DNA from: an uncultured bacterium
GTDB lineage: Bacteria > Planctomycetota > UBA1135 > UBA2386
Length of the DNA stretch: 6,545 nucleotides
Direction: 5' to 3'
Assembly: GCA_938003515.1 (NCBI GenBank)
Contig: CALKYL010000196.1
Location: 1-6,545 of the forward strand
Of this stretch, positions 5,615 through 6,545 are shown in pieces (position 1 is the first letter of the stretch; every line of letters starts with the position of its first letter). The notes beneath the pieces are model-generated. The model was not told the DNA's origin and ran no database searches. It saw nothing but the letters and a program-made list of their open reading frames with translations. The translations under genes were made by a program, and so were the position numbers.

Positions 5615-6545
5615 CGATCCGCGACCGAGGGCCGAGGGACGGCGTCGAGATCACGGTCGGCTACCGGGCGCTGCCCGGCGAGGGCCAGCAGGACCCGCTG
5701 GCGAAGATCACCGTCCAGCCCGACCCACAGGACGCACCGCCGTGGGACGCGAACACCGCGTTCACGAAGGTCGGCACCGACGTCGACCGCGTCGACGGCG
5801 TCGCCAAGGCGACCGGGCGCGCGAAGTACGCCTACGACGTGACGTTCCCCGGCCTGCAGCAGGCGATGATCCTGCGCTCGCCGGTCGCCCGCGGCACGCT
5901 GTCCCTGCTCGACCTCGACGAGGCGCGCGCGATGCCAGGGGTGTCGGCGGTGGTCGCGCTCAAGGAGGTCGGCCAGCGCGTGCGCTTCGTCGGCGACGCG
6001 ATCGCGGTGGTCGCCGGCGAGACCCTGGACCTCGCGCGCGACGCCATCGATAAGATCCGGGCCGACTACGAGGCCGAGCCGCACACGGTCGACTGGCTGA
6101 TGCACGAGGACGCGCCGCTGCTCGACGCGGACGGCCGCGTCGCCGACGAGTGGCCACAGGACGCCGAGATCGACGCCGCGCTGGCGGCGGCGGCGCACAG
6201 CCACGACGCGACCTACCGCACCGAGGTGCAGACGCACAGCTCGCTCGAGACCCACGGCAGCGTCGCCCGCTGGGAGGGCAACGACCTCGAGGTGTGGGCG
6301 TCGACGCAGGCGACGTTCGGCGTGCGCGGCGAGCTCGCGCGCGCGCTGCAGGGACAGGGCATCGACGTCGGCTCGGTCACCGTGCACGCCGAGTACGTCG
6401 GCGGCGGCTTCGGCTCGAAGTTCGGCGCCGGCGTCGAGGGCCTCGCGTGCTGCCTGCTCGCGCACGCGGCGAAGCGGCCGGTCAAGCTGATGCTCGACCG
6501 CTTCGAGGAGCACACCACCGCCGGCAACCGGCCGGCGGCGCTGAT
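5611..6545 (+). CDS. Molybdopterin-binding (large) subunit of a xanthine dehydrogenase/aldehyde oxidase family enzyme, partial at right edge
   Basis: The visible 311 N-terminal residues are under half of a family member (usually about 700-780). After a polar leader, an aldehyde-oxidase a/b-hammerhead domain spans about 53-155, including VGTDVDRVDGVAKATGRAKY (54-73) and VRFVGDAIAVVAGE (124-137). The molybdenum-cofactor domain then begins with THSSLETHGSVA (208-219), STQ (231-233, whose Gln corresponds to the cofactor-contacting Gln of xanthine dehydrogenases) and VGGGFGSKFG (263-272). The residue after GGGFGSK is Phe271, where bovine xanthine dehydrogenase has a substrate-contacting Glu, so purine oxidation is less likely than aldehyde or N-heterocycle oxidation. 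There is no export signal; the folded enzyme probably leaves with its Tat-tagged iron-sulfur partner, as in PaoABC. GGAGGT at 5600-5605, 5 bases upstream, and the ATGA overlap fix the start. No FAD subunit gene lies between the two, unlike paoABC. The rest is outside the window. Confidence 0.93.
   Translation, partial: MTIRDRGPRDGVEITVGYRALPGEGQQDPLAKITVQPDPQDAPPWDANTAFTKVGTDVDRVDGVAKATGRAKYAYDVTFPGLQQAMILRSPVARGTLSLLDLDEARAMPGVSAVVALKEVGQRVRFVGDAIAVVAGETLDLARDAIDKIRADYEAEPHTVDWLMHEDAPLLDADGRVADEWPQDAEIDAALAAAAHSHDATYRTEVQTHSSLETHGSVARWEGNDLEVWASTQATFGVRGELARALQGQGIDVGSVTVHAEYVGGGFGSKFGAGVEGLACCLLAHAAKRPVKLMLDRFEEHTTAGNRPAAL

Noticed and set aside
4900..6513. A long minus-strand open frame antisense to the molybdenum hydroxylase genes, continuous with DUF6807
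   Set aside because: The opposite strand has clear family motifs, ribosome sites and coupled starts; the antisense translation has none. The real minus gene starts at 4899 with a signal peptide.

Overview
The window is very GC-rich, with third codon positions almost entirely G or C. It carries seven protein-coding genes packed tightly on both strands. No RNA gene, insertion sequence or CRISPR array is visible, and no gene-free stretch exceeds 100 bases. The gene families point to a GC-rich planctomycete-like bacterium: a Tat-exported Gfo/Idh/MocA oxidoreductase with the C-terminal tail seen in that group, a DUF6807 ('PmoA-like') lipoprotein, a concanavalin-A-like lipoprotein and a Tat-exported molybdenum hydroxylase. 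A GC-rich acidobacterium or other soil or marine heterotroph is not excluded.

Layout. On the left, reading leftward, a cupin lipoprotein (1731-766) is followed after 8 bases by a polytopic GT39/GT83-like glycosyltransferase that runs off the left edge. Divergent from them, across a 69-base spacer, a rightward pair begins: a Tat-signal Gfo/Idh/MocA dehydrogenase (1801-3270) and a small ConA-like lipoprotein (3270-3968), joined by a one-base stop/start overlap. This pair runs tail to tail into a leftward DUF6807 lipoprotein (4899-3937), and the two coding regions overlap by 32 bases. Divergent from DUF6807, across 85 bases, is a second rightward pair: a Tat-signal [2Fe-2S] subunit (4985-5614) and, through an ATGA overlap, the molybdopterin-binding subunit of a xanthine dehydrogenase/aldehyde oxidase family enzyme, cut by the right edge.

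How the genes may work together. Six of the seven products appear to be exported, lipid-anchored, membrane-embedded or carried out with a Tat partner, so the locus looks devoted to chemistry outside the cytoplasm. The Gfo/Idh/MocA dehydrogenase, ConA-like lipoprotein, DUF6807 lipoprotein and cupin resemble parts of sugar oxidation/3-keto-glycoside pathways common in planctomycetes; this is an inference from families and order. The molybdenum hydroxylase may oxidise an aldehyde or N-heterocycle in the periplasm and may be functionally separate. The long reading frames antisense to these genes are by-products of the base composition.
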